Below are positions 1 to 8,937 of a stretch of DNA of 28,233 nucleotides, piece by piece (the first letter of the stretch is position 1; each line of letters opens with the position of its first letter). The notes under the pieces were generated by a model. The model did not search any database, was not told where the DNA came from, and worked only from the letters and a program-made list of their open reading frames with translations. The translations under genes and the position numbers were made by a program. This DNA is from a virus, in the IMG/VR virus record IMGVR_UViG_3300025138_000256, positions 1 to 28,233 of that record; one strand, given 5' to 3'.

Positions 1-2798
1 GTTGTACCATCTGCACCTGAAGATCCAGATGAACCTGATGTATTACTTAAACCTGAAGCTGCGGATACACCTGAAGATCCTTGGGATCCCGAGGTTGAAG
101 AAGATCCTGAAGATCCTGCTGTACCACTACCACCTGAGTCACCTGATGAACCAACAGAACCTGAAGATCCTGATGAACCTGATGTAGCACTTGCTCCTGA
201 TTCTCCATCAATACCACTTGAACCTGTTGATCCTGAAGAACCTGAAGATCCTGCTGTTCCCGAACCTCCACTTTCACCTGAAGATCCTGTTGAACCTGAT
301 GTTGCACTATTACCACTTGAACCTGTTGTACCATCTGCACCCGAAGACCCTGCTGAGCCTGAAGTTCCTGCTAAACCTGACGCACCTGAATTTCCTGATG
401 AGCCCGTTGATCCTGAAGTTGCACTTAATCCTGAAGAACCTACTGTTCCATTAGCACCACTTTCACCTGAAGAACCCGTAGATCCGGATGTTGAGCTTTC
501 ACCACTTGAACCAGTTGTTCCATCTGCTCCTGAAGAGCCTGCTGAACCTGAAGTATCACTTAAACCTGAAGCTCCTGCTACACCACTTGATCCTGTAGAT
601 CCGGATGTTGCACTTAAACCACTTGAACCAACTGTTCCATTAGCACCACTTTCACCTGAAGATCCTGTTGAACCTGATGTTGCGCTTTCACCACTTGAAC
701 CTGTTGTTCCATCTGCACCTGAAGAACCTGATGAACCTGATGTTCCTGCTAAACCTGAAGCACTTGAATTTCCTGAAGACCCTGCTGATCCTGAAGTTGA
801 AGAAGATCCTGAGGATCCTGCTGAACCCGAAGATCCTGAAGTTGCTGCTTCACCTGAAGATCCTGTAGTACCATCTGCACCACTTGACCCTGCTGAACCA
901 GAAGTTCCTGCTAAACCTGAAACTGCTGATACTCCACTAGAACCAGTTGAACCTGAAGTTCCGCTTAATCCTGAAGAACCTACTGTTCCGTCAGCACCAC
1001 TTTCACCTGAAGAACCTGCTGATCCTGAAGTTTTACTTTCACCTGATGAACCTGTTGTTCCATCTGCTCCTGAAGAGCCTGCTGAACCTGATGTATTGCT
1101 TAAACCTGAAGCTCCTGCTACACCACTTGACCCCGTTGAACCTGAAGTTGCACTAAGACCACTTGAACCAACTGTTCCTGTACCTCCTGAGGATCCACTA
1201 GTACCTGCTGATCCTGATGTTCCATCTGCACCTGAAGATCCAGATGAACCCGATGTTCCTGCTAAACCTGAAACTGCTGATACACCTGAAGAACCTGCTG
1301 ATCCTGAAGTAGCACTTGCTCCTGAAGATCCTGAAGTACCTGCTGATCCTGAAGTTTTACTTTCACCTGATGAACCTGTAGTACCGTCTGCACCACTTGA
1401 CCCTGCTGAACCTGATGTATTACTTAAACCTGAAGCTCCTGCTACACCACTTGACCCAGTTGAACCTGAAGTTGCGCTTAATCCCGAAGATCCTACTGTA
1501 CCGTTACCACCTGATAAACCACTTGAACCTGTTGATCCTGAAGTTTTACTTTCACCCGAAGATCCTGTAGTACCATCAGCACCTGAAGATCCTGATGAAC
1601 CTGAAGTTCCACTTAAACCTGCCACGCCATCTACACCTGAAGAACCTGATGAACCGTTTGTGCCTGATTCACCACTTAAACCTGAAGAACCTGTTGTTCC
1701 ATCTGCTCCTGAAGAGCCTGCTGAGCCCGAAGTTCCACTTAAACCTGCAGCACCATCTACACCTGAAGAACCTGCTGAACCATTTGTACCTGATTCACCT
1801 GCATTACCTCCTGAACCTGTTGTTCCGTCTGCACCACTTGATCCTGATGAACCAGCTGTACCACTTAAACCTGAAGCTCCTATTGCCCCAGCTGAACCTG
1901 CAGTTCCTGATGAACCCGTTGACCCACTTGTTCCTGATATACCAGATGTTCCATTAGAACCTGCTGCACCACTAGTACCACTTGATATTTCAACATATCC
2001 TATCTTACCAGATGCTGTTGCATAAGTTAATAAAAATGGAAAATCTTGTATAGGTGCTGATTCAATTTTAAATTCATCTGTTGTTCCACTTATATCAAAA
2101 GTACTACTACCTGTTACTGCAAATCCTCCTGCAACCCCACCAACTGATCCTGTAATTTGAGCTGATCCTGAAAATGGGAAACCTTGTCCACTACCTCCAG
2201 CACTATCACTTAATGTTCTAGCAACATATTGATAAACTGAACATACAACTGTATCACCTGTAGTAGGAGATACTCCTGCATCATTAAATTGTATTACACC
2301 TGTTTTATAATCAAATTGATAATTAGCTGCATTTTGTTTAGTACCATTTACTCTAATAGTTACATTATAACCTGGTGTTGCGTCTTCTGTATCTGCATTT
2401 GATAAAGAAGGATCTGAATATTTTGGGGATATAAAACTTCCTTGTTGACCTGCTTGTATAATTTGAGGTGTAACCGCAGTTGCTGGGTTATGTCCTGATG
2501 CTGATATTAAAAAGAATACTTCTGTTTTTGTACCATTAACAACATTTGAAGGTGTTAATTGTTCTTGATGGTAATATCTTAATAAATCAGCACTACCAGA
2601 TAGTACATACTCTCCGTTTTGAGTACTTCCGGAGTATGGTAAACCAGTAGTTGGGATAGCTGCTTGGTCAATGTAGACTTCAGACGCATTGATGTCAAGT
2701 ACACTTGTGAATGCTTCTTGAGCATCCGTACTTTGTTCCATCGTATACCTCCTACTCGCAAGTAACCTATTTGATTTTTTAGTTTTATCTAATGCCAT
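1..2798 (-). CDS. Collagen-like (Gly-X-Y) tail fibre or adhesin, partial (C-terminus beyond the left edge)
   Basis: This minus-strand frame is open from the ATG at 2798 to the window edge, giving 932 complete codons and no stop. Residues 1 to about 270 form a mixed, non-repetitive N-terminal part. From residue 274 onwards the protein is almost uninterrupted Gly-X-Y triplets, with X and Y mostly Ser, Thr, Ala, Val, Asp and Asn and essentially no Pro. Occasional triplets lose Gly, as in the recurring segment GLSNTSG. Collagen-like stalks are known from phage tail fibres, so I infer a trimeric fibre, probably for adsorption. It starts 8 bases after the preceding fibre-like gene, so the two are probably co-transcribed. 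Start choice is uncertain: 2798 leaves a short gap, but an ATG at 2741 (residue 20) has a perfect AGGAGG at 2748-2753 with 6-base spacing. Because neighbours mostly lack Shine-Dalgarno sites, that match may simply be Arg-Arg codons. Confidence 0.85.
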   Translation of the reverse strand, partial: MALDKTKKSNRLLASRRYTMEQSTDAQEAFTSVLDINASEVYIDQAAIPTTGLPYSGSTQNGEYVLSGSADLLRYYHQEQLTPSNVVNGTKTEVFFLISASGHNPATAVTPQIIQAGQQGSFISPKYSDPSLSNADTEDATPGYNVTIRVNGTKQNAANYQFDYKTGVIQFNDAGVSPTTGDTVVCSVYQYVARTLSDSAGGSGQGFPFSGSAQITGSVGGVAGGFAVTGSSTFDISGTTDEFKIESAPIQDFPFLLTYATASGKIGYVEISSGTSGAAGSNGTSGISGTSGSTGSSGTAGSAGAIGASGLSGTAGSSGSSGADGTTGSGGNAGESGTNGSAGSSGVDGAAGLSGTSGSAGSSGADGTTGSSGLSGESGTNGSSGSSGVDGVAGLSGTSGSSGSSGADGTTGSSGESKTSGSTGSSGLSGGNGTVGSSGLSATSGSTGSSGVAGASGLSNTSGSAGSSGADGTTGSSGESKTSGSAGTSGSSGASATSGSAGSSGVSAVSGLAGTSGSSGSSGADGTSGSAGTSGSSGGTGTVGSSGLSATSGSTGSSGVAGASGLSNTSGSAGSSGADGTTGSSGESKTSGSAGSSGESGADGTVGSSGLSGTSGSTGSSGVSAVSGLAGTSGSAGSSGADGTTGSSGEAATSGSSGSAGSSGSSSTSGSAGSSGNSSASGLAGTSGSSGSSGADGTTGSSGESATSGSTGSSGESGANGTVGSSGLSATSGSTGSSGVAGASGLSDTSGSAGSSGADGTTGSSGESSTSGSTGSSGESGANGTVGSSGLSATSGSTGSSGNSGASGLAGTSGSAGSSGADGTTGSSGNSATSGSTGSSGESGGSGTAGSSGSSGSTGSSGIDGESGASATSGSSGSSGSVGSSGDSGGSGTAGSSGSSSTSGSQGSSGVSAASGLSNTSGSSGSSGADGT
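3..1979 (-). repeat. Collagen-like 9-base triplet-repeat tract with longer internal duplications
   Basis: The tract is built from a 9-base unit (one Gly-X-Y triplet) repeated about 220 times on the minus strand. Above this there is a longer order. The segments beginning at 511, 1051 and 1375 are about 128 bases long, nearly identical and in the same register, offset by 540 and 324 bases, both exact multiples of 9. A fourth partial copy starts at the left edge (offset 1053 from the 1051 copy). They encode variants of GLSNTSGSAGSSGADGTTG. Such repeats are expected to expand and contract by recombination, so fibre length may vary between relatives. Confidence 0.85.
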
Positions 2799-2806
2799 CC
2801 TTTATT

Positions 2807-5800
2807 TTATGCAATTGTTATATTTATACTTGTTATGGGTGTTGGATCATTTTTATATCTTATTATAACTATAAAATCTTGATCCGAACTATCTAAAACC
2901 ATACCATCTCCATTTCTCATTGGTATGTTGTAATTATTTCCACTTATACTACCCCCAACATTACCATACAGAGCAATATTTGATGTGAATGGATTTATAA
3001 ACCCATCAGCTGCTTGACTAGCAATAATAACATTATCTACTGTATTCGTAGGGTCGAAAAATCTTGGTGGGGTATAAGTTCCAGTTCCTGAACTTTTAAA
3101 TATTATTGCTGCAGACACACCGTTTGATGTTGAATTCCAAGCTTGTAAAGTAGTACCTAAACTCATAGTTACACTACCAGCTCCAGTATTTAAATTTCTT
3201 TGAAATGCTCTAGCATAATAAATATAATCCCCGGATGATGCATTTGCTGGTGACCAATAACCATATGAACCTCCAGCTTCAACTAAATATCCTGGTTTAA
3301 CTTGTAATTCTAAAGGATCTAAAATATATTCATCATATGTTGATGTTGTGAATTTATCACCACCTGCATATGTTCCTACAAGTAAATTATTATTAATTTT
3401 TATTCTATTATCTTCACCCGAGAAATTTTCAGTCCATGTTGTTGTTCCAACTAATGCACTTCCATCATACCCTTGAGCTCTACCATAGTAAGCCATTGAA
3501 CCCGAAGCTGTTAAAGCTCCAAATGTTCCTGGTTTAAAAAATTCATATGTGTTTGTATTAGTATTTATATCAACACCGTTTCTTCTCCTACATCTATCTT
3601 CTGTTGTAAATGTTGTAGGAGTAATTGTAGCTTGTCCTATATTAGTTGTACCTGTAGTACCAGCATTTACTACTAAATCACCTGCTAATTTAACAATATC
3701 ATTTTCAGTTGGAACAATTCCAATTGTTCTAGCATCTACTCCTGTTGAATCATATATGAAATTAGATGTTTGAACTGAACCACCATTTGTACTTCCTAAA
3801 TCTACACCACCTGTTCCATTATTAATTACTAATATTCCATTAGATTCAAATATTCTTGCAAATGTAGTACTGGATGCAAACATGGGATTAAATGCATTTG
3901 TAATAGATGCTGATGATTCCCAAGTAGCTGTTAATAAATAATTAGCACCTGAAAGTGATCTTGAAGTAACTGTTAATGATTGGCTACCGAAGTATCCTAT
4001 AGTAGGTGTATTTGTAGATATACCACTATTAATTGCAGTTGTTGGTGCATAAAATATTTCCTCATTTTGGGCAAAGAAATCTGAATAATCAGATGAACCT
4101 GATTGTACTGCAACCGAGGATGAGAAATAATAATAGCCTGATGATGTTACATTACTTAAACCAACACCACCATTATATAATAATTGATCAAAAACACCTG
4201 CAAATTTACCATCTTGATAAGCATCTGGAATTAAAGCATTACCTGTTTCAATATTCCCAATAGTTAAACCATTTGCTGTTCCCGGTCCTGTTTTTGATAA
4301 AAGGTGAATTGAAGTTGATATTGCTGTAACTGGACTTTTTGCTGAGTTATCATAAAATATATATTGATCTGATCCTGATACATTAAATGCTTGTCCTATA
4401 TTTCCTAAACCAAATAATTGAGTATCAGCAGATGAAGAAACAATTGTTGAACCTCCTGCTACTGATGAATATTCTTTTTTAAAAGACGTATTATTATAAA
4501 TTGGGCTAATACCACTAAATATAGTTGCACCAGGAGTTGCAAATCCTTTTGAATTTAAATAATTAATTACGTCGTTAGTACTCGATTGAGGTACACGTCC
4601 GCTAGGTGCTGTACCAGTATCAGTGTTCGATGTAGCTACGCCTAAACTTGCGTAAGTACGTGTGTTTGGTGCCGCATCTGGTGCAGATGCACTTAATAGC
4701 CCAGCCATAAATCTTACTATTTCGGCTGTATCTGTATTATGGTCAAAATTATTAAAATATGAACCATCTAAATCTGTTTTCCATGCTTTTGATGTTGGAA
4801 CTCCTACATTATCTGTGTAATGCCACATTGACTCACTTATAGTCATAGCATATTTATCTACACCACCACCTGTTCCTGCATTTGAAGCCGTTATATTAGC
4901 TCCGGTTGTTGTAAATGGTGATTGTTGTATTGTACTTCCTGTTACTTGTAGCGAAGAAGTAGTACCAAAAATAGTACCTGTTACTACATTAAATATTCCA
5001 TCTGTAGATGCTGCTGCAACATCGAATGTTATACCAGTATCACTTGTTCTTGTTATAGTAACATTTGTACCTCCAGTTAGTTTTACATCGTCAAAAACGA
5101 AAGCACTATCAGTAAGTCTTAGACTAGGATTTGTTTCACCAGTAGCCCCACTTAAAGTTATTATAGCACCACTATCACCACCACTTATTACTATATCGTT
5201 ATCACCTACTAAATATCCAGTACCTGGGTTATTTATTGTAACTGTTTGAACTCCTCCTCCTGACACTACTGTGTCAACTGTCATACCTGTTCCAGATCCA
5301 CCTGTAGTTGCTACACCTAAAGCTGAGCTATATCCTGTGCCCATAGGTGGAGAATTTACTACACCACTAGGAATAGTTCCAACTGCTAAATAATCATAAG
5401 TTGTACTACTCCCGTATGATCCTGTACTAAAGAATTGACCTGTAGTAGAGTCATACATTACTGTTTTAAAATTAGTATCTGTATTATCTGTTACCGTAGC
5501 GAATAAATTTCCACTAGCACTTACATTACCTGTAACAAAAACACCTGAACCCGTAGTTCTAAATTTTTCAGAACCACTAAAATATAATTGAACTACACCA
5601 GAAAGTGAATCTGCTGCTACCCCTCCTTTAGTTCCCCTAAAATAATTACCACCAAGATTATCTTCTAATACAAGTGAATTTGCTGCTCTTAAAAATAAAA
5701 ATCCTTGCCCTTGATCCTCTATGTAACTATTACTACTATCATGATAAATTTTTAAATCACCACCACCTCCACCAGCTTTATCACCTAATCTTATAAAAGT

Positions 5801-6169
5801 ATTATCTGGTAAAGAAATATCTCCGTTAATACCAAGTGAACCTGTTATTTGTAAATCATTTGTAGTAGCATAAAATGAACCGGTTTGAACAAATATACCT
5901 GATCCTCCACCACCACCACCTGAAGAATTTATTGTTACTACACCTTTTCCATCTGCAGGAGAAATTGTAACATTAGATCCTGCTATAATTTGGTTAACAC
6001 CAGCTTGGGCACCTCCTATATCTACACTATGGGTAACACTACTACTTGGAAAGAAAAATGAAAGAATATTTCCAGATAAAGAACTAGAATAGTAGAGGGA
6101 TTGAAAATTTCCATCTACTTCTGCGAACGTTAATTCTGAGCCTTTATTCTGTCTTAATATTATACCCAT
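2807..6169 (-). CDS. Large tail-fibre-like structural protein (1120 aa)
   Basis: The 1120-residue product is rich in Gly, Ser, Thr and Asn and poor in Cys, typical of beta-structured phage fibres. Near the N-terminus, residues 7-25 contain KGSELTFAEVDGNFQ, which resembles a short motif I know from the start of many phage tail-fibre and tail-tip proteins. A poly-Gly stretch lies around residues 84-90. A segment near residue 315 (GTGYLVGD) matches repeats in the 453-residue protein at 8938-10299. The C-terminal 200 residues are more globular, with Tyr and Trp, and could be a receptor-binding or trimerisation region. A promoter-like motif ends 10 bases before the ATG, with no Shine-Dalgarno site. 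An odd Arg-rich cluster (DRCRRRNG) occurs near residue 860. The exact place in the virion is unknown; a fibre or baseplate-attached role is inferred from composition and from the collagen-like gene that follows. Confidence 0.7.
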   Translation of the reverse strand: MGIILRQNKGSELTFAEVDGNFQSLYYSSSLSGNILSFFFPSSSVTHSVDIGGAQAGVNQIIAGSNVTISPADGKGVVTINSSGGGGGGSGIFVQTGSFYATTNDLQITGSLGINGDISLPDNTFIRLGDKAGGGGGDLKIYHDSSNSYIEDQGQGFLFLRAANSLVLEDNLGGNYFRGTKGGVAADSLSGVVQLYFSGSEKFRTTGSGVFVTGNVSASGNLFATVTDNTDTNFKTVMYDSTTGQFFSTGSYGSSTTYDYLAVGTIPSGVVNSPPMGTGYSSALGVATTGGSGTGMTVDTVVSGGGVQTVTINNPGTGYLVGDNDIVISGGDSGAIITLSGATGETNPSLRLTDSAFVFDDVKLTGGTNVTITRTSDTGITFDVAAASTDGIFNVVTGTIFGTTSSLQVTGSTIQQSPFTTTGANITASNAGTGGGVDKYAMTISESMWHYTDNVGVPTSKAWKTDLDGSYFNNFDHNTDTAEIVRFMAGLLSASAPDAAPNTRTYASLGVATSNTDTGTAPSGRVPQSSTNDVINYLNSKGFATPGATIFSGISPIYNNTSFKKEYSSVAGGSTIVSSSADTQLFGLGNIGQAFNVSGSDQYIFYDNSAKSPVTAISTSIHLLSKTGPGTANGLTIGNIETGNALIPDAYQDGKFAGVFDQLLYNGGVGLSNVTSSGYYYFSSSVAVQSGSSDYSDFFAQNEEIFYAPTTAINSGISTNTPTIGYFGSQSLTVTSRSLSGANYLLTATWESSASITNAFNPMFASSTTFARIFESNGILVINNGTGGVDLGSTNGGSVQTSNFIYDSTGVDARTIGIVPTENDIVKLAGDLVVNAGTTGTTNIGQATITPTTFTTEDRCRRRNGVDINTNTNTYEFFKPGTFGALTASGSMAYYGRAQGYDGSALVGTTTWTENFSGEDNRIKINNNLLVGTYAGGDKFTTSTYDEYILDPLELQVKPGYLVEAGGSYGYWSPANASSGDYIYYARAFQRNLNTGAGSVTMSLGTTLQAWNSTSNGVSAAIIFKSSGTGTYTPPRFFDPTNTVDNVIIASQAADGFINPFTSNIALYGNVGGSISGNNYNIPMRNGDGMVLDSSDQDFIVIIRYKNDPTPITSINITIA

Positions 6170-6179
6170 TTAATTTTAT

Positions 6180-6189
6180 TTATAAATAT
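6180..6189 (-). promoter_or_regulatory. Promoter-like motif before the large fibre-like gene
   Basis: A perfect ATATTTATAA continuing as ATAAAATTAA, ending 10 bases before ATG 6169, in the 40-base gap after the gp15-like gene. If the motif is the -10 element, the transcript leader would be only a few bases long. Confidence 0.55.
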
Positions 6190-6209
6190 TATGAATTACC
6201 ACAATATTA

Positions 6210-7169
6210 CTATTGATCTTCAAACTTCGAAAGTGAATTGTCTGTTTGAATGCCCAAACGTGGATTTGGGTTGACCCTATTATTTTGTTGTATTTGTTCT
6301 ATACCTGATACTGTTTCATTAGTAAATACTAATTGTACTGGGGTGTTAAATTTTTTATTAATTTTACTTATTTGTTTTTGTATTGTATCAGGAACAAGAT
6401 AACCATACAATTTTAAAGAAAATGTTGCTTGGACAGATCTTTCTCCTTTTTGTTCAACTTGAACTGGTGTAGCATAATTATCTATTCTAGCTCTAAATTG
6501 AAATCTTTCAGGATTACCCCAATATGAATCAGAAGCATAATTTATAGCTTCAATAATTTTATTTAATTGCTCTATATAATAAGTAGCTATGATAAAATCA
6601 TAAGTCATATTAACATAATCAGGAACAACAACGGCATAATTTGTTTTTATTGGTCTTTGGTTATTTAAAATAGCAAAATTATCATATGCATTTGAAGTAC
6701 TATATTGTTTTTGAAAAATACTTACATTATGGGGATTATTAGCATCTAATTTATTTGCTACTGTTCTTACTTTTTCAATATTATTACGTTTAAAAGTAAT
6801 TAAGGGTAACATTATTTTACCTTTTTTATCTCTATAATATCCATCTTTTTGTACTTGCTTCCACCTTTCAGGTGAACCATATATAAATGGTACTTGTTGA
6901 ACTGCCCCATTTTGAATTACTGTAGGTTGAATTACTTCTTCCATATAGTACATTATAGCTTCATCAATATCTTTAATCCCTAATGTAAAAGGTTTTGTTG
7001 TATCATCTCTAAATGATATTTGATTACCTCTATTTGGTGTATCGGCATCATTAGGATTACCAATCTCAGCAAAACCAGGTGAGCCCTCTGGAGGACTATA
7101 AGGTTCAATTTGAGAATTTAAAATTTCTCTTTGAGTTTTTGGTGTTGGTATTATTCCTCTATTAGCCAT
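6210..7169 (-). CDS. 15: gp15-like tail sheath terminator / tail completion protein
   Basis: The 319-residue protein has the layout I remember for T4 gp15, the ring protein that caps the contracted-tail sheath and joins tail to neck. VPFIYGSPERW (residues 93-103) corresponds to the VPITYAS segment of gp15. It is followed by LPLITFKR (121-128), then a central part with a YDFIIATYYIEQLNKIIEAI helix-like stretch and a late segment (SVQATFSLKLYGYLVP) like the SLTFEVNGWMYP part of T4 gp15. It is somewhat longer than T4's 272 residues, with an additional N-terminal arm rich in Pro and Asn. Its start overlaps the end of the gp14-like gene by 8 bases, and the order gp13-gp14-gp15 is the T4 order. The match is from memory of motifs, not an alignment. 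Confidence 0.7.
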   Translation of the reverse strand: MANRGIIPTPKTQREILNSQIEPYSPPEGSPGFAEIGNPNDADTPNRGNQISFRDDTTKPFTLGIKDIDEAIMYYMEEVIQPTVIQNGAVQQVPFIYGSPERWKQVQKDGYYRDKKGKIMLPLITFKRNNIEKVRTVANKLDANNPHNVSIFQKQYSTSNAYDNFAILNNQRPIKTNYAVVVPDYVNMTYDFIIATYYIEQLNKIIEAINYASDSYWGNPERFQFRARIDNYATPVQVEQKGERSVQATFSLKLYGYLVPDTIQKQISKINKKFNTPVQLVFTNETVSGIEQIQQNNRVNPNPRLGIQTDNSLSKFEDQ

Positions 7170-7758
7170 TTAATGATGGGTTTGAATTATTTCCAGTATA
7201 TAATCTTTCTTGTGTTATTCCTACTTTATCTGCTGGTACATAATGTGTTTCTACTATTACTGATATTGATGCCCCAAAATTTTCTAATCCTGGATTTTGT
7301 AATTGTGGTGCATTTGGATAATCAGGATTTTTACCTAAAAAGTATTGATTAGCATTTACGTTATCTACCTCATAATATCCTTCTTGGTATAAGATAATAT
7401 CCCCAACTTGAGGAACTAAATCTGCCCCATACTGATAATTTGTTGGATCAAAATCTAAATTAAATTCTTCCATTTTTCCTAATAAATCATCTCTTAAAAA
7501 TTTAAAAGTAGCACCCCAAGTAAAGTCAGTACCTAGGTCAGTTTCAGGAAATTCTTCATTTGATCTTTCAATTAGACAATTAAGCAAAACAGGACCCATG
7601 TAATATTTTTCCTCAGCTGCTTCACCATATAAATTCACTTTAGTTTCTTCTAATTTAAATTTATAAAATGAACACTGTTGAGTAATAACATCAGCCATTA
7701 ACTCCCTATTTAAGTGTCTAAATAGGCTTATATCTCTTGCTCCTCCAAATAATGCCAT
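7162..7758 (-). CDS. 14: gp14-like neck protein
   Basis: This 198-residue protein lies between the gp13-like and gp15-like genes, where T4-type phages keep neck gene 14. It begins with a basic, helix-prone segment (SLFRHLNRELMADVITQQ) followed by FYKFKLEETKVNLYGEA and a hydrophobic MGPVLLNCLIER stretch. I associate these with gp14 of marine T4-like phages. GDIILYQEGYYEVDNV (about residues 119-134) looks like a small beta-barrel surface of a head-completion protein. In T4, gp13 and gp14 form the neck through which DNA passes and to which the tail binds. An AGGA precedes the ATG, one of few weak Shine-Dalgarno matches here, and the gene starts 2 bases after the gp13-like stop codon. It is shorter than T4 gp14 (256 residues). 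Confidence 0.65.
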   Translation of the reverse strand: MALFGGARDISLFRHLNRELMADVITQQCSFYKFKLEETKVNLYGEAAEEKYYMGPVLLNCLIERSNEEFPETDLGTDFTWGATFKFLRDDLLGKMEEFNLDFDPTNYQYGADLVPQVGDIILYQEGYYEVDNVNANQYFLGKNPDYPNAPQLQNPGLENFGASISVIVETHYVPADKVGITQERLYTGNNSNPSLNG

Positions 7759-7759
7759 A

Positions 7760-8926
7760 TTATCCTATATAAATTGGAAAAGGTACTTTACCTAATTCTT
7801 TTTCTAAATAATCGCCTTCTACAGCTCTTCTTTCTAATAGTTTTTCTCTTGATGTTTCACCTAAATAAGCTCTTAATCTATCAATTAATTTTTCTTTTTC
7901 ACTTGTTGCAGCTGTTATCAAATCATTTGCATTCAAAGTAACATTGTCCCCTGGTATAGGAACAACTTGATATTTACCTCTTACATACCCTAACATTTCT
8001 TTACATAATGCTAAAGCATACTCAAATATCCAACTTCTACCTATTGAATTAATATCATCATAATTAGGATTAGTATAAGGTACATCGTAAATATTTGTTA
8101 TTGTACTACTACCTCCCACAACAAATGATGCACTTGAACGTTCTGAATTTAAGATATATTCAAACCACATTGATGTTGGGTGATTATGCTCAGGTATAGG
8201 AAATATTCTTAAATGGTTGTTATGCATTTCAAATGAATAATTAGCTCTTCTAATTTGATCATTGAATTCAATTTGTTGAATTACTTGTAAATCATAATTA
8301 ATAGGCATTAACATGAAATCTACCCCAGCTGGTGAATAACCAGACCAACCAAAACTATCCATCATATCCATTGTACCCATTCCAGATCCTACATAAGGGT
8401 CAAAAAATCTTAACATTGCAGGTGGTGCTTCATAAAACACCCTCATTATTTCTATATCATGACCTTTATAATGGGGTATATTTTCATCAGCCCAAGCTTC
8501 TAAATCGTAATCTTGCACACTAGATGTTAAATGTATTTCACCTTTATGCCATGTAACATTACCACCAGTTCCAGCTTCAACACCATACTGCTCTGACATT
8601 TGAATAATTCTTCCTAAGTTAGGTATTACTACAGAACTCTCTATATCCATTGTAGAAGCATCTGCTCCTTCTAATGTTAAATAATTATCTCTAACTTTAT
8701 AACCATATAACTCATTAGCATATATAGTTACTGCTTCTTCTAGAGCAGCATAAAAGTTTAAATTTTGTAATTCTATGTCTACAATAGGATATCCTAATCT
8801 TCGGGCTGCAAAAACTGCAAACTTATCTGCATCTATTTGGAACTCTATATCATTATCATAAAATCCAAAAGGTGTATCTCCTGGTGCAAATGAGCTAGAG
8901 CCGGGCCATATTGGTATATTTGCCAT
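7760..8926 (-). CDS. 13: gp13-like neck / head completion protein
   Basis: The 388-residue product contains two segments I associate with gp13-type neck proteins of marine T4-like phages: FAVFAARRLGYPIVDIEL (about residues 37-54) followed by FYAALEEAVTIYANELY, and a C-terminal SIGRSWIFEYALALCKEMLG then VRGKYQVVPIPGDNVTLN. The C-terminal region, about residues 330-375, is a charged helix (SEKEKLIDRLRAYLGETSRE). No signal peptide or membrane segment is present. The gene is followed directly by gp14- and gp15-like genes, supporting a role in sealing the packaged head before tail joining. It is longer than T4 gp13 (309 residues); the middle (residues 120-270), with many Asp, Met and aromatic residues, seems to account for this. 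Confidence 0.65.
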   Translation of the reverse strand: MANIPIWPGSSSFAPGDTPFGFYDNDIEFQIDADKFAVFAARRLGYPIVDIELQNLNFYAALEEAVTIYANELYGYKVRDNYLTLEGADASTMDIESSVVIPNLGRIIQMSEQYGVEAGTGGNVTWHKGEIHLTSSVQDYDLEAWADENIPHYKGHDIEIMRVFYEAPPAMLRFFDPYVGSGMGTMDMMDSFGWSGYSPAGVDFMLMPINYDLQVIQQIEFNDQIRRANYSFEMHNNHLRIFPIPEHNHPTSMWFEYILNSERSSASFVVGGSSTITNIYDVPYTNPNYDDINSIGRSWIFEYALALCKEMLGYVRGKYQVVPIPGDNVTLNANDLITAATSEKEKLIDRLRAYLGETSREKLLERRAVEGDYLEKELGKVPFPIYIG

Positions 8927-8937
8927 ATTTTTATTTT

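Noticed and set aside
47-340. Minus-strand 97-residue Gln/Val-rich frame
   Set aside because: It is a shifted frame of the collagen-like tract; its composition is only the repeat read out of phase.
3-1979. CRISPR-like array
   Set aside because: The repeat period is 9 bases, coding and continuous, with no unique spacers.
1-2025. Long plus-strand Pro/Glu-rich open frames (for example 1096-2025) and Leu/His-rich frames
   Set aside because: They are the complement of the minus-strand Gly-X-Y codons: GGT/TCA repeats read backwards give Pro and Glu. Their ends do not match any start signal, and all other genes lie on the minus strand.
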